This document shows positions 14,320 to 16,916 of a DNA stretch of 16,916 nucleotides, piece by piece. Numbering within the stretch: position 1 is the first letter of the stretch; every line of letters starts with the position of its first letter. Under the pieces are notes generated by a model. That model was not told the DNA's origin. It did no database searches and saw nothing but the letters and a program-made list of their open reading frames with translations. Position numbers and translations under genes: made by a program. The DNA is from DUNY01 sp964520055 (GTDB lineage Bacteria > Bacillota > Thermosediminibacteria > Thermosediminibacterales > Tepidanaerobacteraceae). The DNA lies in NCBI GenBank assembly GCA_964520055.1, contig CAZFME010000045.1:1-16916 (forward strand), written 5' to 3'.

Positions 14320-14853
14320 ATGGAATTAAAAGGTTCTAAAACAGAAAAAAATTTACTTGAAGCATTTGCCGGCGAATCTATGGCCCGCAACAAATATACT
14401 TATTTTGCTTCAGTAGCAAAAAAGGAAGGCTATGAACAAATAATGGGGGTTTTTCAGGAAACCGCCGACAATGAAAAAGAACATGCCAAAATGTGGGCCA
14501 AGCTTCTAGGATTGATTGGCAGCACAGAAGAAAACCTTGAAGAAGCTGCTAAAGGTGAAAACTATGAATGGACAGATATGTATAAGGGATTTGCTAAAAC
14601 TGCCCGTGAAGAAGGTTTTGATAAGATTGCCAGGTATTTTGAAAGAGTTGCTGAAGTTGAAGCAGAGCATGAAGAAAGATATCGCAAGCTACTCTCTCGC
14701 TTGAAAGACGGATCCGCATTCAAGCGCTCTGAACCCATTAAATGGCGTTGCCGCAACTGCGGTTATATCCATGAAGGAACCGAACCCCCAGAAGTATGTC
14801 CTGCATGTGATCATCCAAGAGCATTTTATGAACCGGCAGCGGATAATTATTAG
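14320..14853 (+). CDS. Rubrerythrin
   Basis: Rubrerythrin is a cytoplasmic peroxide reductase of anaerobes, passing electrons from a rubredoxin-like iron centre to a diiron site that reduces hydrogen peroxide. The 177-residue protein has the usual two domains. A ferritin-like four-helix domain carries Glu19 in the first helix, the first ExxH (Glu52-His55), Glu97, and the second ExxH (Glu114-His117). A C-terminal rubredoxin-like domain has Cys144/Cys147 in CRNCGY and Cys160/Cys163 in CPAC. The ATG at 14320 is chosen because AAGGAGG sits eight bases before it. The frame is open 156 bases further upstream, but that part is AT-rich and lacks a site. It is followed by its own terminator. Supports an anaerobic, oxygen-defended lifestyle. 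Confidence 0.96.
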   Translation: MELKGSKTEKNLLEAFAGESMARNKYTYFASVAKKEGYEQIMGVFQETADNEKEHAKMWAKLLGLIGSTEENLEEAAKGENYEWTDMYKGFAKTAREEGFDKIARYFERVAEVEAEHEERYRKLLSRLKDGSAFKRSEPIKWRCRNCGYIHEGTEPPEVCPACDHPRAFYEPAADNY

Positions 14854-14894
14854 AAGATAATTATTAATAATCTTTAAAACAAAACTGTAACCCC

Positions 14895-14929
14895 AAAAGC
14901 GCCTAAATCATACGATTCGGGCGCTTTTT
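14895..14929 (+). terminator. Terminator after rubrerythrin
   Basis: AAAAGCGCC (14895-14903) pairs with GGCGCTTTT (14920-14928), with an inner AATC/GATT helix and a run of T's at 14925-14929. A canonical rho-independent terminator, and also A-rich enough on the left arm to work in reverse. The following 14930-15070 holds nothing I can recognise. Confidence 0.9.
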
Positions 14930-15070
14930 ATCTTGAGAGCGACTTTTAACTTTATGATAATGTGTTAATAACAGCAATCAGGAAAGTTTTGCTTTAAGCT
15001 ACCCACTTAGTGGCCGGTGACAACGTCAAAAATATAAACTTAACCACAACAAAGTAAATGTTTGTATTCA

Positions 15071-16324
15071 CTACTGACCAATGTCTTTTCTGTAATGCAT
15101 TCCATTAAAATGTATCTTTGAAACAGCTTCATATGTTTTTTGACGGGCATCTTGTATGTTTTTTCCAAGATTAGTCACTCCTAGAACTCTTCCACCAGCT
15201 GTAATTATTTCATCGTTTTTCATAGCTGTTCCGGCATGAAATATTATGCTTTCCTGCTGTTCAGCCTCTTTTAGGCCGGTTATGGGCTTACCTGTTTCAT
15301 AATGTCCCGGATAACCACCTGATGCTAAAACTACACATATAGCAGTTTCTTCCTTCCACTCTGTCTCAATCCGAGTTAAATTACCGTTTATAGCTGCCTC
15401 GATAATTTCTATCAAATCTGTCTTGAGCCGGGGAATTACCACTTGGGTTTCCGGATCACCGAAACGACAGTTGTATTCTAGAACCTTGGGCCCAGCCTTT
15501 GTTAGCATGAGACCAGTATATAATATTCCCTTGAAGGGTATACCTTCATTAGCCATGGCATCTATAGTTCGTTGAATTATATTCTTTTCCACATCCTTGG
15601 CTAATTTGGCTCTATATGCCGGGGCTGGAGAAACAGCTCCCATTCCACCAGTATTGGGACCTTTATCGTTATCGAAGACCCTCTTGTGGTCCCGACTACT
15701 TACCATTGGAACTGCCACTTTTCCGTCACAAAAAGCAAGTACCGTTACCTCGGGGCCTTCTAAATATTCTTCAATTATTATACGAGCACCGGACTTGCCA
15801 AAGGTTTTATCTATCATTATGCGTTTAACCGCCGCTTTGGCGGCATCCTGGTCGTTTGCAATAATGACTCCCTTGCCTGCTGCAAGACCTTCGGCCTTGA
15901 CAACCAGCGGTATGTCAGCGGTATGTATATAATCCAAGGCATCTTCGGCCTTTTCAAAGACCCTGTAATCTCCAGTTGGAATTTTATATTTTTTCATTAA
16001 ATCTTTTGAAAATACTTTGCTACCTTCTATTTGAGCCGCAGCTTTATTTGGACCAAAAATTGCCAGTCCTTTCTTCTCAAATTCATCGACTATTCCTTTT
16101 ACTAACGGTGCTTCCAGACCCACTATCGTCAAATCTATGCTTTTTTCCTCTGCAAAGTCTACTAAGCCCTTTATGTCATCAACTGATATATTTATACAGG
16201 TTGCAAGGTTTTTCATCCCCGGATTGCCCGGAGCGGAGTATATCCGCTCAACCCTAGGACTCTGAGCAATCTTCCATACTAAAGCATGTTCTCGACCTCC
16301 ACCTCCGACTACAAGGACTTTCAA
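15071..16324 (-). CDS. purD: Phosphoribosylamine-glycine ligase
   Basis: PurD (GAR synthetase) joins phosphoribosylamine and glycine with ATP in the second step of purine synthesis. It has 417 residues, as usual for the family (about 420). Motifs: KVLVVGGGGREHAL at the N-terminus; the ATP-grasp strand VVKAEGLAAGKG (141-152); GPNTGGMGAVSP (222-233); EYNCRFGDPETQ (283-294). The start is most likely the TTG at 16324: AGGAGG lies eight bases before it and it gives the family's typical MKVLVVGGGG beginning. The GTG at 16330 would be only two bases from that site. It follows purH by 123 bp in the same direction, the usual end of a Firmicute purine operon. Confidence 0.96.
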   Translation of the reverse strand: MKVLVVGGGGREHALVWKIAQSPRVERIYSAPGNPGMKNLATCINISVDDIKGLVDFAEEKSIDLTIVGLEAPLVKGIVDEFEKKGLAIFGPNKAAAQIEGSKVFSKDLMKKYKIPTGDYRVFEKAEDALDYIHTADIPLVVKAEGLAAGKGVIIANDQDAAKAAVKRIMIDKTFGKSGARIIIEEYLEGPEVTVLAFCDGKVAVPMVSSRDHKRVFDNDKGPNTGGMGAVSPAPAYRAKLAKDVEKNIIQRTIDAMANEGIPFKGILYTGLMLTKAGPKVLEYNCRFGDPETQVVIPRLKTDLIEIIEAAINGNLTRIETEWKEETAICVVLASGGYPGHYETGKPITGLKEAEQQESIIFHAGTAMKNDEIITAGGRVLGVTNLGKNIQDARQKTYEAVSKIHFNGMHYRKDIGQ

Positions 16325-16447
16325 ACGCACTACCTCCTTTTATTAAGCGGTTTATTAATTACATGTTGCAATGTTTTTCACAATCACTTCAGTAATTATC
16401 ACTTTATCTGCTAGGTATGCAATAAAACTCATACATGTTCTATTTTA

Positions 16448-16916
16448 TTAATGTTTAAAATGCCGCATTCCTGTAAAGACCATTGCAATATTGTATTCAT
16501 CTGCCGCTTTAATGGAATCTTCATCCCGCAGAGAACCTCCTGGCTGAATAATGGCAGTTATTCCGGCAGTAGCTGCCGCTTTCACCACGTCAGAGAAAGG
16601 AAAGAATGCATCTGAGGCAAGCACAGAACCTTTGGCTTTGTCGCCTGCATGGGCAATACTTTGCTCTGTCGGCCAAATCCTGTTGACTTGTCCTGCGCCG
16701 ACGCCGACGGTTATAAGGTCTTTCGCCAAAACTATGGCATTGGATTTTACATGTTTTACTACCTTCCAACCGAAAAGCAGGTCTTTCATTTCCTTATCAG
16801 AAGGTGCTCGCTTTGTCACTACTTTTAACTTAGTTCTGTCAAAGTCTTTTATATCCAGCTCCTGAACCAGCAAGCCTCCGGATACTTTTTTCATATCCAA
16901 GCCCAAGTTAGGCTTA
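16448..16916 (-). CDS. purH: PurH, C-terminal part (runs off the window)
   Basis: The last 155 or so codons of the bifunctional AICAR transformylase/IMP cyclohydrolase, which performs the final two steps to IMP. The visible part is the AICAR formyltransferase domain end: VVTKRAPSDKE, VGVGAGQVNR, ASDAFFPFSD, QPGGSLRDEDSI and the terminal FTGMRHFKH, which is a family hallmark. The frame stays open to the window edge, so the 5' part is outside. It is upstream of purD in the operon. No terminator is seen in the 123 bp between them. Confidence 0.95.
   Translation of the reverse strand, partial: KPNLGLDMKKVSGGLLVQELDIKDFDRTKLKVVTKRAPSDKEMKDLLFGWKVVKHVKSNAIVLAKDLITVGVGAGQVNRIWPTEQSIAHAGDKAKGSVLASDAFFPFSDVVKAAATAGITAIIQPGGSLRDEDSIKAADEYNIAMVFTGMRHFKH

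Noticed and set aside
15003..15013. Small inverted repeat CCACT-T-AGTGG between rubrerythrin and purD
   Set aside because: Only 5 bp with no T-run on either strand; expected by chance.
1..16916. CRISPR arrays, tRNA or rRNA genes, insertion sequences
   Set aside because: No regularly spaced repeats, no cloverleaf or rRNA-like segments and no transposase-like frames were seen.

Overview
The window is a chromosomal stretch from an anaerobic, endospore-forming, low-GC Firmicute of the Clostridia type. The evidence is AT-rich intergenic DNA, strong AGGAGG ribosome sites, a spore photoproduct lyase, a rubrerythrin and a B12-controlled cobalamin gene. I cannot name the species.

Layout. Positions 76-9560 form a two-armed tricarboxylic acid gene cluster around a shared intergenic region. 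Leftward (minus strand), in transcription order, are an MmgE/PrpD-family dehydratase or decarboxylase, a PrpF-family isomerase, an isocitrate-dehydrogenase-like enzyme and a YbhJ-like aconitase-family hydratase. Rightward are a LysR regulator, an AbrB-family (COG3180 type) membrane protein and citrate lyase ligase (citC). From 9575 to 10034 lies a minus-strand Phd/YefM antitoxin with a truncated RelE/ParE toxin. From about 10280 a cobalamin riboswitch and a strong terminator precede cobT. Then come splB, a small zinc-ribbon protein, convergent dapB, divergent rubrerythrin with a good terminator, and finally purD and the 3' part of purH on the minus strand.

How the genes may work together. The first cluster holds the steps to dehydrate a citrate-like acid, isomerise the aconitate-type double bond, rehydrate it to an isocitrate and decarboxylate it oxidatively with NAD+. 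It also has its own candidate transporter and regulator. A LysR + PrpF + aconitase-like + transporter set recalls the uncharacterised E. coli ybhD-ybhH-ybhI-ybhJ group, but here a different transporter family, an IDH, a PrpD-type enzyme and CitC are added. This combination is the best candidate for an undescribed system: a dedicated citrate/aconitate-to-2-oxoglutarate pathway, or a variant on a related tricarboxylate. The substrate is inference. The remaining genes are ordinary housekeeping, with a few notable details: an SPL with Ala at the classical H-donor Cys position, several perfect palindromes, and a possible recombination boundary at about 9561-9614.
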